DNA of 7,547 nt from positions 1-7,547 of the forward strand of contig JBOGIQ010000301.1 in the NCBI GenBank assembly GCA_050742535.1, written 5' to 3'. Shown here piece by piece: positions 1 to 6,387 of the stretch. How positions within the stretch are numbered: position 1 is the stretch's first letter; the number at the start of each line of letters is the position of its first letter. A program made the position numbers and the translations under genes. The notes beneath the pieces are model-generated. The model was given only the letters and a program-made list of their open reading frames with translations, ran no database searches and was not told the origin of the DNA. The DNA is from Gp6-AA40 sp050742535 (GTDB lineage: Bacteria; Acidobacteriota; Vicinamibacteria; Vicinamibacterales; UBA2999).

Positions 1-526
1 CCATCAGCATGATCGGCACGTAGAGAGGGGTCTTACCGTCTTTTAGTTCCTTCTGCAGCCGCTGACTCCACTCCACCAGCGCGTCGGTGAAGCGCGGGCG
101 CTCCGACTCGGGGGCAAATCCGTTGACCCCGCGAAGGATCTGCGTGCGATCGGTGGTCGGCCGCACCACCATCCGCGGCTGCGGCGACGTCGCGATGATG
201 GTCATCTCCGTATTCGCGGGGAACGCTTCCACGAAACCCTTGAGGCCGTTACGGTAGTTTGGCAGCGCCAGCGCGCTGTCCTGACCGTTGTCGATCGCAA
301 TCGTCACCTTCACCGGCAGCGCAAAGGGCTCGACCTTGGAGACGGTTCCCTTCCCCGCTTTCTCGGCGAACACCACGTCCTCGGGCTTGATGTCCGTGAC
401 CGGCTCGCCGTTCGCGTCGAGCGCACTGACAATGAACTGGAATGTCTGTCCCTGCTGCGCCGAGAGCCATAGCGTGGAGGAAAGCGCGAACGCGGCAACG
501 AGAAGGACGGGTATACGCCTGGACAT
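1..526 (-). CDS. Secreted VWA-domain (VWFA-related, Acidobacterial type) protein, N-terminal 175 residues, runs off left edge
   Basis: The frame is open from ATG at 526 to the window edge, giving 175 residues. I chose ATG 526 over the in-frame ATG at 532 because GGAG sits 6 nt upstream of 526 but directly abuts 532. Residues 1-23 form a Sec signal peptide (MSRR, then a hydrophobic core, with likely cleavage SA|QQ). Residues 28-70 are a beta-rich lead-in (FQFIVSALDANGEPVTDIKPED) typical of Acidobacterial secreted VWA proteins. The VWA fold starts near 72 with the strand VKVTIAID. The MIDAS position reads D79-N-G-Q-D-S instead of the canonical DxSxS. The later FTDAL (146-150) fits the threonine-bearing MIDAS loop. 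The third metal-ligand region lies outside the window. Function is unknown; the family is thought to mediate protein-protein contacts in the periplasm or at the surface. The gene has its own promoter and is insulated from the receptor gene by a terminator. The family call is fairly sure, the role is not. Confidence 0.85.
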   Translation of the reverse strand, partial: MSRRIPVLLVAAFALSSTLWLSAQQGQTFQFIVSALDANGEPVTDIKPEDVVFAEKAGKGTVSKVEPFALPVKVTIAIDNGQDSALALPNYRNGLKGFVEAFPANTEMTIIATSPQPRMVVRPTTDRTQILRGVNGFAPESERPRFTDALVEWSQRLQKELKDGKTPLYVPIMLM

Positions 527-532
527 CAACAT

Positions 533-536
533 CTCC
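533..536 (-). promoter_or_regulatory. Shine-Dalgarno that decides the VWA start
   Basis: On the minus strand GGAG is followed by ATGTTGATG. The spacing is 0 nt to the first ATG (532) and 6 nt to the second (526). The second, encoding MSRR, is therefore the supported start. It also gives a standard positively charged signal-peptide N-terminus. Confidence 0.6.
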
Positions 537-560
537 GGAAAGAAAGGTGAAAGAGGCTGA

Positions 561-590
561 GATATAACCTCCCGCTGGGACGAGGGTCAA
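561..590 (-). promoter_or_regulatory. Sigma70-type promoter for the VWA gene
   Basis: On the minus strand the -35 element TTGACC (590-585; 5/6 match) is separated by 18 bp from the -10 element TATATC (566-561; 4/6 match). The predicted start near 554 gives a 5' leader of about 28 nt that contains the GGAG ribosome-binding site. A second TTGAC lies directly upstream (TTGACTTGACC), but its spacing to the -10 is too long. This places the VWA gene in its own transcription unit. Confidence 0.55.
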
Positions 591-605
591 GTCAAAAGGG
601 GTACA

Positions 606-640
606 GAGAAACGCCCGCGGGCTCGATGAACCCGCGGGCG
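606..640 (-). terminator. Rho-independent terminator downstream of the TonB-dependent receptor
   Basis: There is a perfect 10-bp GC-rich inverted repeat: 612-621 CGCCCGCGGG and 631-640 CCCGCGGGCG, with a 9-nt loop. Read on the minus strand, the stem is followed by TTTCTCTG, an imperfect U-tract, with another TTTT about ten bases further on. It lies 58 bp past the receptor stop codon and just upstream of the VWA promoter, where it would insulate the two units. The stem is very clear. The weak U-tract makes efficiency uncertain. Confidence 0.7.
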
Positions 641-657
641 CTGTGCTCGATTCGCTA

Positions 658-698
658 AGCCTTCTTCGCGGCCTTCGCGATCTTGGCGGTCTTCGCGC
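658..698 (-). other. AAG-rich 9-nt-periodic tract between the receptor stop and terminator (Lys/Ala-coding in a shifted frame)
   Basis: Directly after the receptor stop (TAA, 701-699) the minus strand repeats units of the form AAG-N3-GCN. In the frame shifted relative to the receptor it reads SAKTAKIAKAAKKA and then TAG (657-655). That composition resembles the basic tails of bacterial histone H1/HU-like proteins. The shifted frame is closed upstream by a TGA about 18 codons before the tract and has no evident start of its own, so it is not called as a gene. It may be the end of a decayed gene or simply biased spacer sequence. Confidence 0.35.
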
Positions 699-3600
699 TT
701 ACCAGTTGAACTGCACCTGCAGGCGCACGAACCTGGGTTCAACCAGGCTGTTCGGGTTGCCCCACGTGTTTGCGTCTCCCGGAGTGTAGGTGTTCTGGTA
801 ACCGTCAACCGCGTCCGAGTTCAGGAAGTTGTAGATGTCGACTCCGACGGTCGCCCGCTTGTTCGCAAAGCGGACGTTCTTCGCGAGCTTGAGGTCGAAC
901 AGCGTGATCCGCTCGCCATACAGCTCGTTGTTGTTGAGCAGGTTCACCACTACGTTCGTGAAATTCCGCGATTGGCCGAAACAGCCAGTCCCGTTTGCCG
1001 CAGTGGCGCATGGCGTCGTCGCACGCCCGGCGCTCTCAGCGTTCCAGAGCACGAGGGACTTATCAAACGTCATGTTTGCCGTCCGCTCGATACCAGGGAA
1101 CGACTGGAACACGGTGCTGATGAGGACGTCCACCCACGGAATCACGTACGCCGCCGTGCCGTTCACGCGGGTCAGCCACGGATTGTTGTTGATGCATCCA
1201 TCGGCGTACGGCTCGCCTTCGCGTCCCTTCAGCGGGCCGACGAAGTTGTTGGCTCCGAAAGCAGGCGCGAGACCCCAGTCGGTCAACGAGGCGCACCTGT
1301 CCTGATTGGTCCGGCCGGTGCTCGTGCCCCCGTTGACGCGGAGGCCGCGCGGCCCGCGCCACACGAAGTTGGTGTCGACACCGTTGTACGAGTACTCCAG
1401 CGTCTTGTTGTAGATCTCTGCCTCTGACGTTATGCCGTTGTCAACCACGCCGCAGCCGGTCTGCGCCGTCGTGCACTTCGGTGTGTTGAGGCCGGTGATC
1501 AAATACCCGCCGCCGCCGGGCAGCCGTGGATCGGCTGGTGCGCGCAGCTGGTAGAAGTCGTAGGACGGGTTCACGTAGTTCAGCGTCTGGTTCAGGCAGT
1601 CGCTGTACGACAGCGTGCCGTTGAACTGGTCGCATCCCCGGCCGAGCTGGTCGTCCAGCGTCAGGTTGCGATAGAGCCGGCGGTTGTAGGTGACCTCGGC
1701 GGAGAGCCGCGGCAGGATCTCGTGCTGTACACCGAGACCGAACTGCCATTCATAGCGTCGCTTGTTCCAACCTTCGAGCAGCGTGTCACCATAGGCCGCG
1801 CAGTAATCGAGCACGCGCTGCGGGATGATGATTCTGCCGCCTTCGTCTGTCGCACCGCACGGCGAACTGTTCACGCCGACCGGATTGACTGCCGGGTCCG
1901 TTCCGAATCGAAGCTGGTTGGCCGCCGAGTCGGTAAAGCCGCCACAACCGTCACGCGTATCGGCGGCATTCCGCAGGTCGCAACCGACGATTCGATCCCC
2001 GTTCGTGTCGGACCAAGTTCGCGTCAACTGGTCGACCGTGCGGTGCGCCGGGTTCGCACCCGAATAGATGCCGTCGATCGTCGCGGCGTTCGGGTACTTG
2101 CCCATGTTCCACTTGATCGAGGTCCGGCCGTTGCCAAAGACGTCGTAGGCGACGCCCCAGCGGGGGGTGACGTCCTGGAAGCTGACGCCATCGGTCGGCT
2201 GGATGCAGTATCCGGTGGGGACGAAGATATCCTGACTGACGCACGTTTCGCCGAAATTGCTGTACGCGTTGTCGTAGCGCACGGCCCCGCTGATGGTCAG
2301 CCGTTTCAACGTCCACTGGTCCTGCGCGTAGAACGACGTGTATCCGACCTTGTCTATCACCGTTCCCGTGCCGGAGTTGAACGACACCGTGAACGGGACC
2401 GGCCGGCGGCCGTCGTCCGCCGTTCCCGCAACGTTGTCTGGCCCGAGCGGCGTATTCGTCGGGTTGAGCGGGAACTGCAGGCTCGTGTTACCGCAGGTAT
2501 TCGTCGTCGCGCAGGTCGCACCCGGCCAAATGTAGTTGTACGTCAGCCGGGAATTGTTGACCTTGTTGGTCTGGTCGCGGGTGTAGTACGCACCGTCGTA
2601 CCCGATCTTCGCGTGGTGCGTCCCGGTGACGTACGAGATAGAGGCGCGGGTGCGGTAGTTGCCGCTGTCGCGGATTTCCGCGCCGCCACCGTCGATCTGG
2701 GAATTGAGCGATCCCGACGTCAGCGCGAAGAAGCCCGGAGTGCCGGCGAACTGATTGACGCGCGCCGTCCCGCCCGGAGCGCCGAGGTCGCCGCCCGCCG
2801 TGTCGCCGGTTTCGACGATTCTGGGAATGTCCACCGGGTTCGCGAACTGACGATGCTCGTCGGTCCGGTACTTCTGGATTGTGGCGGTGACGCCCCCTTC
2901 GAGGAGGACCTTGTTGGTCCACGGATTGGTCCACGACACCTGTTGCAGGCGATTCGGATACGACTGCGGCGAGAACCACGACTCCGGAGATGTGAACACC
3001 GACACCACGCCGTGGCACGGGTCCTGACAGAAGTCCTGCTCGTCCCAGAAGATGTTGAGCTTGTTGCGCTGCGTCGCCTGCCACGTGATGCGGGCGTTCA
3101 CGTTCTTCCAGAAATTTTCGTACGTGACGCGCGGCTGGCTGCGGTCGGGCTGATAGTTGAACCCCCACTTGCCTTCGTTGATGTTCGGCCAGAAATCGTT
3201 GCCGACCGGCTGCTTGTGGATGTACTGGTGACGGGCCACCGAGTAGAACCACAAACGGTCACGTTTGATCGGTCCGCCGAACGCGCCGGAAACGTCGTGG
3301 TCGGACAGGACCGCTTGGAAGACGTCAGGGATCGCCGAGTAGTTCTCGTTGTTCTGGCCGAACCACGACTGGCGGGTGTAGGTCAAGTTGAAATCGCCAG
3401 CGTAGCGGTTGCCGCCGGTGCGCGGAATGATGTTGATCGACGCGCCGCCGGTCTCCGACTCGCCGAGCGCGCCGGACAGCTGAATGTTGATTTCCTGGGC
3501 GTTCGCGAGGTCGGCTGTGTAACCGCCGGTCGCGCCCACGATCGGGAGGTTTGCGCCCGTGTTGACGACCTGGCCGTCAACCATCACGCGGCCCTGCTGC

Positions 3601-4208
3601 AGGTTCGCATCGTCGCCACCGACCTGACCGCCCTGGTTGAAGCTGGTGACGCCGGGGTTGCAGAACACGCCAACGCCACCGCTGCAGACACCGGACAGCG
3701 TGCCGGGTTGATAGCCGCTGTTGATGCCGGGAGTGAGGGCCAGCAGACTGTTGACGTTGCGGTTCGTCGGGAGGTCGCGGAGCTGCTCGCCCTCGAAGAC
3801 GACCGCCTGCCGCGCGTTCTGAACGTCCACCGACGGCGATTCCGCCGTGACGACAAGCGTTTCGGCAAGCTGACCGACCGCCATCGTGGCATTGATTGCC
3901 GCCGTAAAGCCGGAGGTCAGAAGGACATCGTTTCGCTGCTGCTTGGTGAAACCTTCGAGCGTGAAAGTCACCGTGTACGTGCCGACAGGTAGTGCCGCAA
4001 TCCGGTACTGCCCGTTTGCATCAGTTGTGGCCGACCGCACCTTCTCGATCAGCGCGGGGCTCGTCACTTCAACGGTGACGCCGGGCATGACGGCGCCCGA
4101 CGAGTCTCTGACCGTTCCCGCTATCGTGCCTTCCTGAGCGAAGGCGGCTGCCGGCAGCAGCGCGATAACTGCAGCTACCGCCAGACACACTCTTGCAACT
4201 CCACGCAT
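699..4208 (-). CDS. Oar-like TonB-dependent outer-membrane receptor with N-terminal carboxypeptidase-regulatory-like domain
   Basis: This 1169-residue protein is a predicted outer-membrane beta-barrel for TonB-energised uptake of an unknown ligand. Residues 1-24 are a signal peptide (cleavage AFA|QEG). Residues 27-112 form a CarboxypepD_reg-like Ig-type domain (GTVRDSSGAVMPGVTVEV, DANGQYRI, LPVGTYTVTF). ETLVVTA at 116-122 fits a TonB box, close to DTLVVTA of BtuB. The plug spans about 125-270 (VFEGEQLRDLPTNRNVNSLL, SGALGESETGGASINII). The barrel runs to an aromatic C-terminus (VRLQVQFNW), the usual BAM recognition end. All 20 mature cysteines fall into ten neighbouring pairs, mostly in predicted surface loops. 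The start at 4208 rests on GGAGG 8 nt upstream followed by a perfect signal peptide; an upstream in-frame TTG (4400) would add 64 non-signal residues. The gene has its own promoter and terminator. The family is certain; the substrate cannot be inferred. Confidence 0.95.
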   Translation of the reverse strand: MRGVARVCLAVAAVIALLPAAAFAQEGTIAGTVRDSSGAVMPGVTVEVTSPALIEKVRSATTDANGQYRIAALPVGTYTVTFTLEGFTKQQRNDVLLTSGFTAAINATMAVGQLAETLVVTAESPSVDVQNARQAVVFEGEQLRDLPTNRNVNSLLALTPGINSGYQPGTLSGVCSGGVGVFCNPGVTSFNQGGQVGGDDANLQQGRVMVDGQVVNTGANLPIVGATGGYTADLANAQEINIQLSGALGESETGGASINIIPRTGGNRYAGDFNLTYTRQSWFGQNNENYSAIPDVFQAVLSDHDVSGAFGGPIKRDRLWFYSVARHQYIHKQPVGNDFWPNINEGKWGFNYQPDRSQPRVTYENFWKNVNARITWQATQRNKLNIFWDEQDFCQDPCHGVVSVFTSPESWFSPQSYPNRLQQVSWTNPWTNKVLLEGGVTATIQKYRTDEHRQFANPVDIPRIVETGDTAGGDLGAPGGTARVNQFAGTPGFFALTSGSLNSQIDGGGAEIRDSGNYRTRASISYVTGTHHAKIGYDGAYYTRDQTNKVNNSRLTYNYIWPGATCATTNTCGNTSLQFPLNPTNTPLGPDNVAGTADDGRRPVPFTVSFNSGTGTVIDKVGYTSFYAQDQWTLKRLTISGAVRYDNAYSNFGETCVSQDIFVPTGYCIQPTDGVSFQDVTPRWGVAYDVFGNGRTSIKWNMGKYPNAATIDGIYSGANPAHRTVDQLTRTWSDTNGDRIVGCDLRNAADTRDGCGGFTDSAANQLRFGTDPAVNPVGVNSSPCGATDEGGRIIIPQRVLDYCAAYGDTLLEGWNKRRYEWQFGLGVQHEILPRLSAEVTYNRRLYRNLTLDDQLGRGCDQFNGTLSYSDCLNQTLNYVNPSYDFYQLRAPADPRLPGGGGYLITGLNTPKCTTAQTGCGVVDNGITSEAEIYNKTLEYSYNGVDTNFVWRGPRGLRVNGGTSTGRTNQDRCASLTDWGLAPAFGANNFVGPLKGREGEPYADGCINNNPWLTRVNGTAAYVIPWVDVLISTVFQSFPGIERTANMTFDKSLVLWNAESAGRATTPCATAANGTGCFGQSRNFTNVVVNLLNNNELYGERITLFDLKLAKNVRFANKRATVGVDIYNFLNSDAVDGYQNTYTPGDANTWGNPNSLVEPRFVRLQVQFNW

Positions 4209-4216
4209 CAACCTGC

Positions 4217-4221
4217 CCTCC
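4217..4221 (-). promoter_or_regulatory. Strong Shine-Dalgarno of the receptor gene
   Basis: The minus strand reads GGAGGGCAGGTTGATG, with GGAGG 8 nt before the ATG at 4208. This and the signal peptide that begins there settle the start against the longer reading frame. Confidence 0.75.
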
Positions 4222-4245
4222 AGTCCCGCTGTTGGAAACCGACAC

Positions 4246-4259
4246 CCCGAGCACTCGGG
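4246..4259. promoter_or_regulatory. Palindrome CCCGAG-CA-CTCGGG in the receptor 5' leader
   Basis: This is a perfect 6+2+6 inverted repeat about 10-23 nt downstream of the predicted transcription start, between the -10 element and the ribosome-binding site. It could be a repressor operator or a small 5'-leader hairpin (5-bp stem with a four-base loop). Dyads of this size are not rare in GC-rich DNA, so the regulatory role is inference. Confidence 0.3.
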
Positions 4260-4274
4260 CGCCGGTAGCTCCCC

Positions 4275-4303
4275 GTAATACGCGTCTCTGCTGAACTTGT
4301 CAA
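4275..4303 (-). promoter_or_regulatory. Near-consensus sigma70 promoter for the TonB-dependent receptor
   Basis: The minus strand carries a perfect -35 TTGACA (4303-4298), an optimal 17-bp spacer and the -10 TATTAC (4280-4275; 4/6 match). Transcription would start near 4268, leaving a leader of about 60 nt before ATG 4208. The receptor can therefore be expressed independently of the upstream CRTAC1-TPR pair. Confidence 0.7.
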
Positions 4304-4402
4304 GACGCGGACTCCCGCCCCGGGGTCGTCCCGATGGGAAGCCAGGGGACTTTATCACCAAATTAACCGGTCCGAACGCTGCAAAAGCTGGAAACGGCAA
4401 GA

Positions 4403-4414
4403 AATATAGATATT
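4403..4414. other. AT-rich dyad AATAT-AG-ATATT downstream of the TPR gene
   Basis: This perfect 5+2+5 inverted repeat lies in a short AT-rich island (about 4401-4414) within otherwise GC-rich DNA, some 20 bp past the TPR stop and about 100 bp upstream of the receptor -35. It could be a regulator site, an AT-rich DNA-bending or UP-like element, or chance. It has no GC-rich stem and is not a terminator. I find no convincing terminator after the TPR gene in this spacer. Confidence 0.25.
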
Positions 4415-4433
4415 CGAGTCGGAGTGATGCCTC

Positions 4434-6386
4434 TCAGCGCCCAGCGTTGCCCGAGCGGCGAAGTTCCTGTAACCGCTGCTCGCGATAGGCCTGTCGCTGC
4501 ACCGCACTCTGTTCGGGACGGCCGAGTGCAACCAGTACTTCCGCGAGCCGGCGCAGGCCTTCCGGTCCCGCCCCAGCCAGAACCGCCATCCGAAGGATGG
4601 CGTCGGCCTCCTCCAGCCGTTGTGCGCCAACGAAGGCCTCGGCCAGTCGGAGCAGGTTTCCCGCGTTCTCGGGTTCCAACTGGATCACCTGCTGCCACAG
4701 CTCGATTGCACGTCCGTACTGCTCCTGCCGCATGCTCAGCGTGGCCTCGGCGCCAAGCGCCCCCACCGTTCGCAGCCGCCGCTGCGCCTCAATCTCCTCG
4801 GCCTGGACACGCGCGGCTTCTTGAGCGCGCTGACGCCCGTCTTCCGTTTTTCCTAGGTGCAAAAGCGCGTCGCTCAGGGCCCGGAGCGCTTCACCGTTTG
4901 ACGGCGTGAGCCCAATCGCCTTCTCCAACGCTTCCACGGCGACCGGGTACCGTTGAGCCGCAAGGTGCACACGACCGAGCGCGGTCAGCGTTGCGGGGGC
5001 GTCAGGGTCAAGCCAAAGCGCCACGACAAGTTCGGCATATCCCGCGTCCTCGCGTCCCAGGGCGATGTACGCGCTTCCGAGTTCACCGTGTGCCGCCGCG
5101 TTGTTTGGCGTCAGCGCCACGCGCTGTTCAAGCAGGCTCGCCGCGCGCTCGTAATTCAGATGGGCTTGGGCGAGATGGGCGACGCGTCCCAACAGTTCGC
5201 CCTTTCCAGCCAGCAGGACCAGGCGATCGGCGCCCGAAATGACTTCCACGTCGGTGTCGTCGGTACGCTGTCGCCTCGGACCGAGCGACGCCAGCATCCA
5301 GCGCACCGCGCCGGCCTCGGGCAATTCGCGCACGGCGGCGCGGAGTACCTGGGTCGCATCTTCCACCTGATCAACACCTTCGAGCGTCCGTGCGAGCGTC
5401 AGCGTCGCGCGCTCGTTCCGCGGATTCAGCTGTACAGCGGTGCGCAGGTGACGAACGGCGTCGATGATATCGCCGTTGATGACGCGAGCCGTTCCGAGCA
5501 TTCGATGTGCCTCCGACGAACCAGGCGCCCGCGACGACGCGATTTCCAGAAACCCGATCGCGTCCGCGACCATACCCCGCCGGAGCGCGGCAATGCCCTG
5601 GGAGAGCGGTTCCAGACGTGCAGCCGGATCGGCGATCAGCGGATCTGCGGCGACAGCGGCTCGGAGAGCTGACATGCCGTTCGCGAACTCGCCGCCCAGC
5701 AGCAGCGCAAACGCCCGCGCATATGCCCCGGGCGCGAAGGGCATCGCCCTGCCAACGTCGTCGTTGATCGCAAGGACGAGAAATGGCGATTCGGCGCGTC
5801 TGCGCTGTCCAAGTACCAGTTCTCGCTCGACGGTCGCCAGCGCTTTGAGCGCTTGTTCGATTTCGGCGTCCGTCGTCTGTGCGGACCGCTGAACCACAAG
5901 ACGGTAGGCGTTCTGCGCGGCTTCCGGCTCCAGCAGCCACGCCGCACGGAAGGTATCTGCGGCCTCCGGGGCGCTGCCGAGCGTCTGGAGCAAAACGCCC
6001 TTGAACCGATACAGAGGCGCCATTTTTGGATTGATACGAATCGCCTCGTCGATTTCGCGAAGGGCATCGCGGAATCGACTTCGCTCCGCATAAAGCGTCG
6101 ACACGGTCACGTGGACTTCGAGCGCGGTCTGTGCGTCGGCGCCCCTCAGCCGCGACCGCAGGTCGAGTTCGGCGGCAGCGGCCTCGCGGTCCCATGCAGC
6201 GAGAGCCTCGGCCAGCGTTTCCACGTGCGCGGCGATCTCGGATCCCTCGTCGCCGTAGACGCCGGCGAGAGAACGATACAGAGCCGGGAGTGATCCGAAG
6301 AAACGGTCTCTCTGCGCGGATGCAGGATCGGGAAGAACCAGCACCAGGGCGAACAGTGCAGCAAGGCCGCAGTGTCGCAGCGACAT
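4434..6386 (-). CDS. Secreted TPR-repeat protein
   Basis: This 650-residue protein is an exported helical-repeat scaffold, probably periplasmic or surface-associated, with no enzymatic motif visible. Residues 1-24 form a signal peptide (hydrophobic LAALFALVLVL, cleavage ASA|QRD). About ten TPR units follow, roughly at 88-155, 258-357, 395-530 and 541-620. Three units at 395-428, 429-462 and 463-496 keep exact 34-residue spacing and end in LTPN, LDPD and LTPS. Residues 156-257 and 360-394 are poorly matching linkers, and 512-540 is a charged helical stretch. The start is ATG 6386: the signal peptide begins there and the upstream stop TGA (6390-6388) is one base away. The longer in-frame start at GTG 6590 would add 68 residues overlapping the neighbour and bury the signal peptide. 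No Shine-Dalgarno is visible, which suggests translational coupling to the CRTAC1-type gene. The specific partner is unknown; the gene pairing suggests it binds or assembles that neighbour. Confidence 0.9.
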   Translation of the reverse strand: MSLRHCGLAALFALVLVLPDPASAQRDRFFGSLPALYRSLAGVYGDEGSEIAAHVETLAEALAAWDREAAAAELDLRSRLRGADAQTALEVHVTVSTLYAERSRFRDALREIDEAIRINPKMAPLYRFKGVLLQTLGSAPEAADTFRAAWLLEPEAAQNAYRLVVQRSAQTTDAEIEQALKALATVERELVLGQRRRAESPFLVLAINDDVGRAMPFAPGAYARAFALLLGGEFANGMSALRAAVAADPLIADPAARLEPLSQGIAALRRGMVADAIGFLEIASSRAPGSSEAHRMLGTARVINGDIIDAVRHLRTAVQLNPRNERATLTLARTLEGVDQVEDATQVLRAAVRELPEAGAVRWMLASLGPRRQRTDDTDVEVISGADRLVLLAGKGELLGRVAHLAQAHLNYERAASLLEQRVALTPNNAAAHGELGSAYIALGREDAGYAELVVALWLDPDAPATLTALGRVHLAAQRYPVAVEALEKAIGLTPSNGEALRALSDALLHLGKTEDGRQRAQEAARVQAEEIEAQRRLRTVGALGAEATLSMRQEQYGRAIELWQQVIQLEPENAGNLLRLAEAFVGAQRLEEADAILRMAVLAGAGPEGLRRLAEVLVALGRPEQSAVQRQAYREQRLQELRRSGNAGR

Positions 6387-6387
6387 G

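Noticed and set aside
655..698. Lys/Ala tract as a real C-terminal extension of the receptor
   Set aside because: The receptor already ends in QFNW, a proper aromatic barrel terminus, and reaching the tract needs a frameshift with no slippery sequence visible. It is kept only as an observation.
1722..3992. 756-codon plus-strand ORF opposite the TonB-dependent receptor
   Set aside because: Its codons lie exactly opposite the receptor codons (second positions aligned), so it stays open simply because the receptor avoids TTA, CTA and TCA. The product is Arg/Val/Asp-rich, matches no domain, lacks a signal or recognizable motif, and sits on a gene of certain identity.
4209..4400. 64-residue N-terminal extension of the receptor to an in-frame TTG at 4400
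   Set aside because: It would include the predicted promoter and ribosome-binding site in coding sequence and put a hydrophilic segment before a perfect signal peptide. GGAGG lies 8 nt before ATG 4208.
4209..4433. Terminator or small RNA gene in the TPR-receptor spacer
   Set aside because: No GC-rich stem followed by a T-tract was found on the minus strand. The dyads present are short and the promoter explains the spacing.
4424..4909. Plus-strand ORF of 161 codons at the 3' end of the TPR gene
   Set aside because: It is Pro/Arg/Ala-rich low-complexity translation antisense to clear TPR coding sequence, with no homology signal that I recognise.
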